From positions 1-23,378 of IMG/VR virus record IMGVR_UViG_3300032282_005810: DNA of 23,378 bases; one strand, given 5' to 3'. Positions within the stretch are counted from its first letter, which is position 1. Every line of letters starts with the position of its first letter. The notes under the pieces were generated by a model. It was not told the origin of the DNA, did not search any database, and saw only the letters and a list, made by a program, of their open reading frames with translations. This stretch comes from a virus. The position numbers and the translations under genes were made by a program. Below, in pieces: positions 16,801 to 23,378 of the stretch.

Positions 16801-19800
16801 TCATCAAAACAAGATTCTTTAATAGACATAAGACCAAGAGTTTCTAATTATTCTACATCTTCATCTATCTCTCCATTTGATTTTAGTGGAAGAGATTTTA
16901 CTTCTTCTGGTGCAAGTATTTCAGATCCATTAGTCAGTGATGAATCATTAATTATATCTTATGAGTTTTATTTGCCAAGAATTGATTGCCTTTATTTGGA
17001 TAAAGATGGGAAATTTTTATATCAAAAAGGAACTCCATCACTCAATCCTACTGAACCAAGATCATTAGATGAGTCAATAAAAATTGCAACACTGACACTC
17101 CCTGCATATACTTACAGTGCCACTGAAGTAACTATTCAAAAATCAAGCCATAAACGCTATAGAATGTCTGACATTTCTAAGCTGGAGCAGAGAATTTTTA
17201 ACGTAGAATACTACACACAACTTTCTTTATTAGAAGCAGATACTTCAAATTTAACTATTGCAGATTCTTCTGGTCTGGATAGATTTAAGTGTGGATTTTT
17301 TGTTGATAATTTCAAATCACATAACAGTCATAGTCCTAATCATCCAGATTTTGAGGCATCAATTGATAAATCTGAAGGAATTTTAAGACCATCCCATTTT
17401 ACTACAGCACTAGATTTGATGGTCGGTTCAGAATCTTTGATTGGAATTGGCAGCACTGCAAATCCAGATGTTGATGCAAATTTTGTTACTGATTTGGATG
17501 GTGTTAACATCAAAAAATCTGGAAGAATGTTAACTTTAACATACAGTGAAGTTAAAGTTATTGATCAACCATTTGCCTCTAGAATTGAAAATGTAAATCC
17601 TTTTGCGGTGGTATTTTATCAGGGAACTTTGGAATTGAGTCCTCAATCTGATGTTTGGATTGATCAAAAACGAATCTCTGCTTTAACACCAGAAGTTAAT
17701 GATTTATATGATAAAACAATTAAGGAGTTAGGGGTTAACGAAAAAACAGGATTTGCACCAATAGAATGGAGCTCTTGGGAGACGTATCATACTTCTGTAC
17801 AGAAAAGTGATCCTGTTGAAATTCCTGGTACAAGAGAAACAACGGTCAAAAACAATCCTACAGCAGATGAACTAAAAGGTGTACCAAATACACGAGTAGC
17901 AGATCCAGGTCGTAATGGTCTTACTACTCTTACAACAACAACGGCAGATTTTACTACAACAGAGACCACCACATCCCAACAAGCTAGAAGTGGAATTCAA
18001 AGTAAAGTAACCCCAGTAATTGAGTCTGTTGACCTTGGTGATCGTATTGTAAGTAGAGATATAATCCCTTACATGAGATCACGAAACATTGAATTCAGAA
18101 TTAGTAGATTAAAACCAAATACCAGATTTTATGTATTTTTTGATGGTGTTGATGTTACAAAATATTGCACTCCAAAGTTCATAGAAATTACTATGTACAC
18201 TGGAAGTACACCATTTAAGATTGGTGAAAAAGTTACTTGTAAGAAAAACATTGATGGAGATAAGAAGCAAGAGGTAATGACCTTCAGAGTTGCACATCCA
18301 CAGCATTTGGAAGGAGATTATCGCAAACCAAGTGATAGGATAGGAAATAGTCCATATGATAATAGTAAAAAACTTCAAGATAGTTATACTTCAACCAGCA
18401 CAGTATTAAATGCTGATTTGTTTAGTTTATCTTCACAGATTACAGAATTTAATGGATATTTAAATACTGGATTTACCCTCAATGGAGTGACTAGCGGAGC
18501 TGAGGCAAGAGTTACAAATCAACGATTGGTATCTGACGACATCGGAGATCTTTATGGAACATTATACATACCAGATCCAAATGTAAAAGAAAACCCAAGA
18601 TGGGAAACAGGATCAAAAACAATAAGATTTACCACAAGTTCAACAAATTCTAAAGTTGGTGGAGTTGTTCAAAGTTCTGCTGAGGCAAGTTTTTATTCTC
18701 AAGGAGAACTTGATACAATTCAACAAACAACTTTAAGCATAAAACTTCCTCTCGTAGAGTCTATTCCAAAGATTGATACAAAAACAAAAACAACTGTCGA
18801 TAAAACTACACAAAAGGATGCTTTGATTTCTCAATCATCTACAACGTATTATGATCCTTTAGCACAATCTTTTGCAGTTGACGAAAAAACTGGAATCTTT
18901 TGTACTTCAGTTGAGGTTTATTTCAGAACAAAAGATGATAAGTTACCTGTTACAATGCAATTGCGAGAAATGAAAGGAGGATTTCCTACTACAACAATTC
19001 TTCCTTTCTCTGTAGTAAAGTTAACACCAGATAAAGTCAACATTTCTGAAGATGCATCTAAACCTACAAAATTCACTTTTGAAAGCCCTGTTTATTTACA
19101 GGGAACAACAGAATATGCTGTGGTTTTAGTAACAATTTCAGATAAGTATGAAGCTTGGATTTCTAGAATGGGAGAAATTGACATTTCAACTATTAATTTG
19201 GAAAATTCAAAGCAAGTTGTTATTTCTTCACAACCTTATCTTGGATCGCTCTTCAAATCTCAAAATGGAGCAACTTGGGATGCAAGTCAATTAGAAGACT
19301 TAAAAATGAAGGTCTATAAGGCACAATTTGTAAGTCAACCAGGAATTGTAAGATTCTATAACCCTGAATTACATAAAGGAAATAACCAACTTGCAAAATT
19401 AGCAAAAAATCCAATTAGAACCAATTCAAAGAGAGCCATTGTTGGATTGGGAATCACATTTGCTAATGTTGATGTTGTTCCTGGAGTTACAATCAGTCAG
19501 CAAAATAACACAACCGCAACAGCAGTACTGGTAAAAACTGCAGGTGCAGTTTCTTTGGGGTCAACATCTCTCACAATTACAAATGCTGGTGTTGGTTATA
19601 CGCCATCTTCTGGAACTATAACATTCTATGATGTTCCTTTAGAACCAGTAGAGTTTACTGGTTGGAGAAATGATCAAGGAAGTGGCCTTGTGGGGATTAT
19701 AACTGTAACTAATGGAAAAGTAAGTGGAGTAACTGTTACAGATGGTGGAAAGAACTTTACTGTTGGTAGTGTTGTTGGCATTTCTTCAATTGGTGATGGA

Positions 19801-21366
19801 AATGGAAGATTTGCACAATTTACTGTTGGCATTATTTCAGCAACAAATGCTCTTGTAGTAAAGGACATTCAAGGACAATTTACTACTGGTATTAATACAG
19901 TAACATTTACAGATCCAGATACTTTGGTTACATCTCCTATTAAAGCAGGAGCATTGATTCAATCAATCAGTTACAGTCCAACTTACGATGGTTTGCACTT
20001 TAGAGTAAACCATCGAGCTCACGCAATGAATTCATTTGCTAATTTAGTAGAGATTTCAAGTGTAGATTCCGATGTTCCTTCAACTAGACTTTCTGCTGAT
20101 TATAATAAGGATTCTACAGATAGTATTAATGTTATTAGCACTGCCAACTTTACGACGTTTGAAGGTATTGGTATAGGATCCACAAATCCTGGATATGCTT
20201 TGGTTAATGACGAAATCATTAGATACACAGGAACCACTGCAACTTCTCTAACTGGAATTACTAGATCTATAGATTCTACCACTAAACAATCACACGATAA
20301 TAATGATACTATTTTTAAATATGAGTTCAAAGGAGTTTCACTGCGAAGAATTAATAAAATTCATAATAGAACTTTAGTCACAATACCAGGAGAAGATTAT
20401 CTTGATGAAGGGTACATACTGAAGACAGACGGCATTGATCATTATCACATAAAAGTTGACATGTCTAAAAATGGAACCAATAGAAGCACTGGTTCTTTCC
20501 CCAAACTATTTTTCAAAGAAACTGGTTATGGTGGTGGTGATACTGTTTATGCTTCTCAAAACATACAATTTGAAACACTAACTCCAAACATCCAATCTAT
20601 GCTCCCATCTGGAACAAACATTTCTGGTAGAGTTAGAACAATTACTGCTACTAGTATTGGTGGAAATGAAGAATCATTCTTGGATAAAGGTTTCCAAGAC
20701 ATTAGTTTAACTAGCCAAAACTCATTCGATTCGCCAAGAATGATTGCATCGAGAGTTAACGAAGACTTCTATCTTAATAATTTACCTGCAAACAAATCAT
20801 TTACTCTTGAACTTATAATGACTTCTGATAATAAGAATCTATCTCCAGCGATAGATCTTGATAGAGTAAGTATGGTGACAACTACAAATAGAATAAATGT
20901 ACCATTTTCAAGTGAAGAGTCTTGGAAAACACATCCTGCTCCATCTAAAACTGGAAAAGATCCTTGCATTGCAACTTATGTTAGCAAAGTTGTTGAACTT
21001 CAAAATCCAGCAACTTCATTGAAAGTTCTTTTTGCTGCCTTTAGAAATCTCGATAATGATATCAGGGTTTTTTATAAGATTATTAGATTTGGATCAACTC
21101 AAGATGTAACAAGTGAAAAATTTGTTCCCTTTCCTGGTTATGGAAATATAAATAGTGATGGAAATGTAATTTTAATCGAAGAAAGCACTGGTCTTCCAGA
21201 TGATAAAGTTATTCCTAGTAGAACAACTACAGAATTTAAAGAATTCACGTACACAGCAAATCCTTTACCAAAATTCACTAAGTTCCAAATTAAAATTGAC
21301 ATGACTTCAACAAATCAAGCTATCGTACCAAAAATTAAAGATCTGAGAGCAATTGCATTAGCGTGA
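13828..21366 (+). CDS. Giant DUF4815 virion structural protein
   Basis: 2512 residues, starting 6 bases after gp8. Residues 1 to about 390 are a DUF4815-type domain, with the signature YYRVLFKPGFPVQARELT, then LQNQIEQFGKHFFKEGS and SPGKAYVKGYDIE. Around 1112-1190 is a segment typical of marine T4-like phages (ISKLEQRIFNVEYYTQLSLL, then LDRFKCGFFVDNFKSH). At 1364-1386 is a Thr-rich stretch, and at about 1412-1447 IPYMRSRNIEFRISRLKPNT then FFDGVDVTKY. At about 1672-1790 comes DPLAQSFAVD followed by VEVYFRTKDDKLPV. G-x-G-Y repeats lie at about 1911-2000 and an EIIRYTG / LTGITR module at about 2085-2165. Long ORFs like this are virion proteins in cyanophages. The position corresponds to T4 genes 9-12 and wac, so it probably forms peripheral baseplate or fibre-attachment structure; I see no direct match to T4 gp9 or gp10. 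Confidence 0.85.
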   Translation: MPQETNLNNSPYFDDFNRDNEYYRVLFKPGFPVQARELTTLQSILQNQIEQFGKHFFKEGSKVIPGNLTYDNDYDAVELEPTSSGIDISLYLNQLVGKRITGSRSGVTATVRNYILAENSERGNNTLYIKYEGSNKDTVTKEFSNGEQLTCNSRIVYGTRVIPQNQPFAVTIANNATSTGSAMSIGDGVYFVRGIFSEVQKQTLILDQYTPNPSYRIGLVVTEKLITADDDPNLNDNAQGFSNYSAPGADRLRITLTLEKRPLNSYEDKEFVEIARVEDGILQTFVNNTQYNLIRDELAKRTFDESGNYYVKPFDVFVKESLNDREGNKGVFLPNRKTDDGNTPSEELLALEISPGKAYVKGYDIEKIASTIIDVPKPRTTTSVENVSINFNAGTQIGLNNIYGSPAIGIGTTATIELLSNRMVDSSYHSTGNSIGQARVYDFKADAASYVNQSTPFVISLFDVEIYTTLQLNSNITLAKSAYIEGKRSGASGFVVSAVTNSKTINLNSVTGTFYKDEQISINEVDDGRIITKVIDYSGSDVKSMRSSVGIVTFSADVNLSVIEKLSTVKGSSFLLTRTTGNSGIITCGTKNFAGIVTTGNVISYSTSGLTVPTFNVITGVSTDGDTIFVSGVSTVTGVCDGGIPSGSTTLTDLALRKALISGGDNSLITPLRHSNIKSVDVTRSNIQLRKRYNDLTISSSSFTSPSAGTDLFFQPFDEERYFISYDDGTIENLTRDKFSISADKKTVTFKGLSKSSGKAYLLATVLKSTIRTKEKTLKKATVLTITRSKQSSSKNSVDGLTYSTVYGTRVQDEKISLNVCDVADVIGIFESDTNSDPDLPSAIFTSFTGPNANTSNLVLGERIVGETSGAVAVVTEIPTTTKVSFVYRNSQKFNVGEKVTFETSGINAIVSSCSKGDKEITDYYTASNGMEPGFYNYGFLIRKKNSPIPSRRMKIVYDHFTVESSDRGDFFTASSYRQNDRIYLTSINGVSSKQDSLIDIRPRVSNYSTSSSISPFDFSGRDFTSSGASISDPLVSDESLIISYEFYLPRIDCLYLDKDGKFLYQKGTPSLNPTEPRSLDESIKIATLTLPAYTYSATEVTIQKSSHKRYRMSDISKLEQRIFNVEYYTQLSLLEADTSNLTIADSSGLDRFKCGFFVDNFKSHNSHSPNHPDFEASIDKSEGILRPSHFTTALDLMVGSESLIGIGSTANPDVDANFVTDLDGVNIKKSGRMLTLTYSEVKVIDQPFASRIENVNPFAVVFYQGTLELSPQSDVWIDQKRISALTPEVNDLYDKTIKELGVNEKTGFAPIEWSSWETYHTSVQKSDPVEIPGTRETTVKNNPTADELKGVPNTRVADPGRNGLTTLTTTTADFTTTETTTSQQARSGIQSKVTPVIESVDLGDRIVSRDIIPYMRSRNIEFRISRLKPNTRFYVFFDGVDVTKYCTPKFIEITMYTGSTPFKIGEKVTCKKNIDGDKKQEVMTFRVAHPQHLEGDYRKPSDRIGNSPYDNSKKLQDSYTSTSTVLNADLFSLSSQITEFNGYLNTGFTLNGVTSGAEARVTNQRLVSDDIGDLYGTLYIPDPNVKENPRWETGSKTIRFTTSSTNSKVGGVVQSSAEASFYSQGELDTIQQTTLSIKLPLVESIPKIDTKTKTTVDKTTQKDALISQSSTTYYDPLAQSFAVDEKTGIFCTSVEVYFRTKDDKLPVTMQLREMKGGFPTTTILPFSVVKLTPDKVNISEDASKPTKFTFESPVYLQGTTEYAVVLVTISDKYEAWISRMGEIDISTINLENSKQVVISSQPYLGSLFKSQNGATWDASQLEDLKMKVYKAQFVSQPGIVRFYNPELHKGNNQLAKLAKNPIRTNSKRAIVGLGITFANVDVVPGVTISQQNNTTATAVLVKTAGAVSLGSTSLTITNAGVGYTPSSGTITFYDVPLEPVEFTGWRNDQGSGLVGIITVTNGKVSGVTVTDGGKNFTVGSVVGISSIGDGNGRFAQFTVGIISATNALVVKDIQGQFTTGINTVTFTDPDTLVTSPIKAGALIQSISYSPTYDGLHFRVNHRAHAMNSFANLVEISSVDSDVPSTRLSADYNKDSTDSINVISTANFTTFEGIGIGSTNPGYALVNDEIIRYTGTTATSLTGITRSIDSTTKQSHDNNDTIFKYEFKGVSLRRINKIHNRTLVTIPGEDYLDEGYILKTDGIDHYHIKVDMSKNGTNRSTGSFPKLFFKETGYGGGDTVYASQNIQFETLTPNIQSMLPSGTNISGRVRTITATSIGGNEESFLDKGFQDISLTSQNSFDSPRMIASRVNEDFYLNNLPANKSFTLELIMTSDNKNLSPAIDLDRVSMVTTTNRINVPFSSEESWKTHPAPSKTGKDPCIATYVSKVVELQNPATSLKVLFAAFRNLDNDIRVFYKIIRFGSTQDVTSEKFVPFPGYGNINSDGNVILIEESTGLPDDKVIPSRTTTEFKEFTYTANPLPKFTKFQIKIDMTSTNQAIVPKIKDLRAIALA
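17917..17985 (+). other. Threonine-rich linker in the DUF4815 protein
   Basis: About 23 codons read mostly Thr (GLTTLTTTTADFTTTETTTS), preceded by a Pro/Gly/Asn-rich stretch (VPNTRVADPGRNG). This looks like a flexible linker between the N-terminal half and the conserved IPYMRSRN region. Confidence 0.6.
19558..19830 (+). repeat. Two G-x-G-Y-type beta repeats in the DUF4815 protein
   Basis: TSLTITNAGVGYTPSSGTIT and, about 50 codons later, VSGVTVTDGGKNFTVGSVVG, followed by GDGNGRFAQFTV, are copies of the same unit found in gp7, gp8, gp14 and the 1478-residue protein. Confidence 0.6.
21147..21154 (+). promoter_or_regulatory. Possible internal late promoter (exact TATAAATA)
   Basis: An exact copy of the T4 late promoter core lies inside the 3' end of the DUF4815 gene, about 210 bases before the coiled-coil gene. 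It could boost expression of the small gene, gp13 and gp14. It lies in coding sequence of an AT-rich genome, so chance is a real alternative. Confidence 0.25.
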
Positions 21367-21617
21367 TGAGTGAACTTATACCAGTTGAAGGAAAAATAGG
21401 ATTATTTAGAGATCCTCAAAGTAATGCTATCGTAAATAAAAACAAAGTGGAATATCAATCTTACATCGAAAGAAAAAAAATCACAGAGTCTAAAGAGAAG
21501 AGAATTGAGAATGTTCAAAGTGATGTTTCTTCTCTTAAGGATGAAGTGACTAAGGTAAAAGATGATTTAAGTGAAATTAAAAATTTACTTCAATCTTTAG
21601 TCAATCAGAATAAATAA
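21366..21617 (+). CDS. Small coiled-coil protein upstream of gp13
   Basis: 83 residues from ATG 21366-21368, which shares its first base with the TGA stop of the DUF4815 gene (TGATG), so translation is probably coupled; a GTG at 21363 is an alternative start one codon earlier. The N-terminal half has a conserved-looking GLFRDPQSNAIVNKNKVEY stretch. Residues 47-78 carry a perfect hydrophobic 3-4 pattern (I47, V50, V54, L57, V61, V64, L68, I71, L75, L78) with Lys, Asp and Glu between, which indicates a parallel coiled coil of about four and a half heptads. It stands where T4 has wac (fibritin, a trimeric coiled coil of the neck), but no sequence match to fibritin is seen and it is far shorter. 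Function unknown. Confidence 0.75.
   Translation: MSELIPVEGKIGLFRDPQSNAIVNKNKVEYQSYIERKKITESKEKRIENVQSDVSSLKDEVTKVKDDLSEIKNLLQSLVNQNK
21609..21616 (+). promoter_or_regulatory. Weak candidate late promoter before gp13 (AATAAATA)
   Basis: AATAAATA overlaps the stop of the coiled-coil gene and ends 9 bases before the gp13 ATG. The motif fits NATAAATA, but the leader left for gp13 would be only a few bases long, so it may be coincidental. Confidence 0.2.
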
Positions 21618-21625
21618 TTCAAAAA

Positions 21626-22459
21626 ATGGCACAACCAAGTAGTAAGACAGAACTAATACAGTATGCCAAGAGACAACTTGGTTATCCAGTACTGGAAGTT
21701 AATGTAGCTGACGAACAATTTGATGATCTTTTGGATGATGCTCTACAGTATTTTCAAGAAAGACACTTTGATGGTGTTGAACTGATGTATTTAAAATATG
21801 CTCTTACCGAAGCAGATGTTGCAAGAGGTAGAGGATCAGGAAGTGCTGGGATTACTACTACTACCGCAACATCAACAATAGTTGGAACTGCTACAACATT
21901 TAACTTTTTAGAAAATTCTAATTACATCGAAATCCCACCAACAGTTATTGGAATTAATAGAATTTTTAAAGTTGATACCAGCACAGTTTCAGATGGTTTG
22001 TTTAACATTAGATACCAATTATTTCTGAACGATCTTTATTATTTTAGTTCTGTTGATTTACTACATTATTCGATGGTCAAAACATACCTTTCTGACATTG
22101 AATTTTTATTGACACCAGAAAAGCAAATTAGATTTAATAAAAGACAAGATAGACTTTACATTGATACTGATTGGGAAAGATTAAAAGCAGGAGATTTTAT
22201 CGTTATAGAATGTTATAGGATTTTGGATCCTACAAATTATGCAAGAGTTTATAATGATTCTTTCTTAAAGAGATACTTTACTGCTTTAGTGAAGAGACAA
22301 TGGGGACAAAATTTAATAAAATTCAATAACGTAGCACTTCCTGGTGGAGTAACACTTAATGGTAGACAAATCTATGAAGATGGTCAGAGAGAATTGGATG
22401 CAATACAAGAAAAAATGTCTTCCACTTATGAACTTCCACCTCTCGACATGATTGGATAA
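21626..22459 (+). CDS. gp13: Neck / head-completion protein gp13
   Basis: 277 residues; T4 gp13 has 309. The N-terminus KTELIQYAKRQLGYPVLEVN ... ALQYFQERHFDGVEL matches T4 [20 protein letters not shown] ... ALELYGEYHFDGLNK. The C-terminal region FTALVKRQWGQNLIKF ... LPGGVTLNGRQIYEDGQREL matches T4 ATALAKELNGQILARH ... [20 protein letters not shown] (T4 residues from memory). gp13 with gp14 seals the packaged head and forms the platform for tail joining. A Gly/Ser/Thr-rich stretch (SGSAGITTTTATSTIVGTA) lies at nt about 21834-21893, where T4 has a different sequence. It starts 8 bases after the coiled-coil gene and is followed after 6 bases by gp14, matching the T4 13-14 order. Confidence 0.93.
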   Translation: MAQPSSKTELIQYAKRQLGYPVLEVNVADEQFDDLLDDALQYFQERHFDGVELMYLKYALTEADVARGRGSGSAGITTTTATSTIVGTATTFNFLENSNYIEIPPTVIGINRIFKVDTSTVSDGLFNIRYQLFLNDLYYFSSVDLLHYSMVKTYLSDIEFLLTPEKQIRFNKRQDRLYIDTDWERLKAGDFIVIECYRILDPTNYARVYNDSFLKRYFTALVKRQWGQNLIKFNNVALPGGVTLNGRQIYEDGQRELDAIQEKMSSTYELPPLDMIG

Positions 22460-22465
22460 TTAATT

Positions 22466-23378
22466 ATGTTAAATCCATTTTTTACTCAAGGAAGTTCTGG
22501 AGAACAAGGTTTAATTCAAGATCTTGTTAATGAGCAAATTAAAATGTATGGTATTGAGTGTTATTACATTCCAAGGAAATTTGTCACAACCTCCAAAGTT
22601 ATTGAAGAAGTAATTCAATCAACATTTGATCAAGCATTTCCTCTTGAAGCATATGTCAATACTTACGATGGATTTTCTGGGCAAGGTGACATTCTTTCAA
22701 AATTTGGATTAGTCCAAAAAGACGAACTTGTCCTTACAATTTCAAGAGAAAGATTTGAGAGTCAAATAGGACCTTTTCTTCAAGAAAGTATAGAAAAATA
22801 TGTTCGCGTAAGACCAAAAGAAGGTGACATTGTTTATTTTCCATTGTCAAAGAACTTCTTTGAAATTAAGTTCGTAGAGCACGAAAAACCTTTTTATCAA
22901 TTAGGAAAACTTTATACTTATGAACTTAAGTGCGAACTCTTTGAGTATGAGGATGAATTGGTAGATACTGGAAACGATGAAATTGATTCTGTAGTGGAAA
23001 AAGAAGGATATAATGCAAGAATTATTCTTGCAGGAATTGGTGATACTGCTATCGCATTTACTGGAATTGTGGATGGAGCAATTCAATCTATGTTTGTTGA
23101 ATATGAAGGATATGGTTACACATCTACCCCCATCGTATCAATAAGTACAGCACCATCTGGTGGAATTAACGCTTCTGCAGTTGCAATTACGACAAGCAAA
23201 TCAGGAATTACCACATCATCTTCAATCTACAAAGTTTTTGTGGTAAATCCAGGAAGAGGATATTTGGGAATTCCAACTGTGAGTGTTTCTGGACCAGGAA
23301 TCGTGACAGCAAAAATTTCATCTCAGGGAGCAATTGGTATTGTAACAATTACTAATGAGGGACAAAGTTACTTTAGTG
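22466..23378 (+). CDS. gp14: Neck protein gp14, 3' partial
   Basis: 304 codons are visible with no stop; the gene runs out of the window, while whole T4 gp14 has 256 residues. Strong matches to T4 gp14 (from memory) are IKMYGIECYYIPRKFV (T4 IQMRGVECYYVPREYV), EAYVNTYDGFSGQGDILSKF (T4 AAYLNSFEGYEGQNSFFSNF) and PKEGDIVYFPLSKNFFEI (T4 PKEGDLIYFPMDNSLFEI), followed by KPFYQLGK. gp14 joins gp13 in the neck of the head. From about nt 23070 the product enters a region unlike T4 gp14, made of G-x-G-Y beta repeats (EYEGYGYTSTPIVSIS, VVNPGRGYLGIPTVSVSGPG, VTITNEGQSYF), so this neck protein carries a C-terminal extension. The ATG at 22466 is the first in frame and agrees with the family start. Confidence 0.92.
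   Translation, partial: MLNPFFTQGSSGEQGLIQDLVNEQIKMYGIECYYIPRKFVTTSKVIEEVIQSTFDQAFPLEAYVNTYDGFSGQGDILSKFGLVQKDELVLTISRERFESQIGPFLQESIEKYVRVRPKEGDIVYFPLSKNFFEIKFVEHEKPFYQLGKLYTYELKCELFEYEDELVDTGNDEIDSVVEKEGYNARIILAGIGDTAIAFTGIVDGAIQSMFVEYEGYGYTSTPIVSISTAPSGGINASAVAITTSKSGITTSSSIYKVFVVNPGRGYLGIPTVSVSGPGIVTAKISSQGAIGIVTITNEGQSYFS
23073..23378 (+). repeat. G-x-G-Y-type beta repeats at the C-terminus of gp14
   Basis: At least three units follow the T4-like core: IQSMFVEYEGYGYTSTPIVS at about 23076, IYKVFVVNPGRGYLGIPTVS at about 23227, and IGIVTITNEGQSYF running to the window end. The array may continue beyond the window. Confidence 0.65.

Noticed and set aside
17917-17985. Thr-rich tract as a DNA microsatellite or phase-variation site
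   Set aside because: The codons vary (ACT, ACA, ACG, ACC) and the run is not a pure short-unit repeat, so slippage is unlikely; it reads as a protein linker.
1-23378. tRNA genes, CRISPR arrays, insertion sequences, strong terminators
   Set aside because: No cloverleaf-like segment, direct-repeat/spacer array, transposase motif or GC-rich hairpin with a T-run was noticed; gene junctions are too short to hold most of them.

Overview
This window is a late structural cassette from a large T4-like (Straboviridae/Kyanoviridae-type) tailed phage. It is AT-rich (roughly one third G+C by eye, not counted). The proteins look like those of marine T4-like phages: Prochlorococcus/Synechococcus cyanomyoviruses or pelagimyophages. 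The evidence is (i) clear homologues of T4 gp7, gp8, gp13 and gp14 in T4 order, (ii) a DUF4815-type giant structural protein of the kind known from marine myoviruses, and (iii) beta-rich proteins full of Gly-Xaa-Gly-Tyr and Gly-(Ile/Val)-Gly-(Ser/Thr)-Thr segments typical of these virions. The host cannot be decided from this stretch. There are no tRNAs, no metabolic genes and no defence genes.

Layout: all genes are on the + strand and almost gapless; no non-coding stretch exceeds about 35 bases. 1-7613: 3' part of a giant gp7-like baseplate wedge initiator (5' end outside the window). 7636-7785: a 49-residue small ORF. 7801-12237: a 1478-residue beta-rich virion protein without a T4 counterpart that I recognise. 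12271-13821: baseplate wedge gp8. 13828-21366: a 2512-residue DUF4815 structural protein sitting where T4 has genes 9, 10, 11, 12 and wac. 21366-21617: an 83-residue coiled-coil protein. 21626-22459: neck/head-completion protein gp13. 22466 to the end: neck protein gp14 (3' end outside the window).

The first five genes encode baseplate/wedge and peripheral baseplate or fibre-like parts. The last two encode the neck that closes the DNA-filled head and joins it to the tail. Their order follows T4 7-8-(9-12, wac)-13-14, so this is probably one late transcription unit. Matches to the T4-like late promoter motif NATAAATA lie at three gene junctions.

The most notable feature is protein architecture. 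T4-like cores (gp7, gp8, gp13, gp14) are interrupted or extended by the same few small beta-rich cassettes, and these recur in the neighbouring proteins that have no T4 homologue. gp7 is the extreme case: a linker I recall as about a hundred residues in T4 is replaced by about 2,180 residues of cassettes. These include a YHYH-like domain, and a cupredoxin-like domain that appears to have lost its metal ligands lies further upstream. I found no mobile element, CRISPR array or unusual genetic system; the novelty here is virion protein evolution by cassette insertion.
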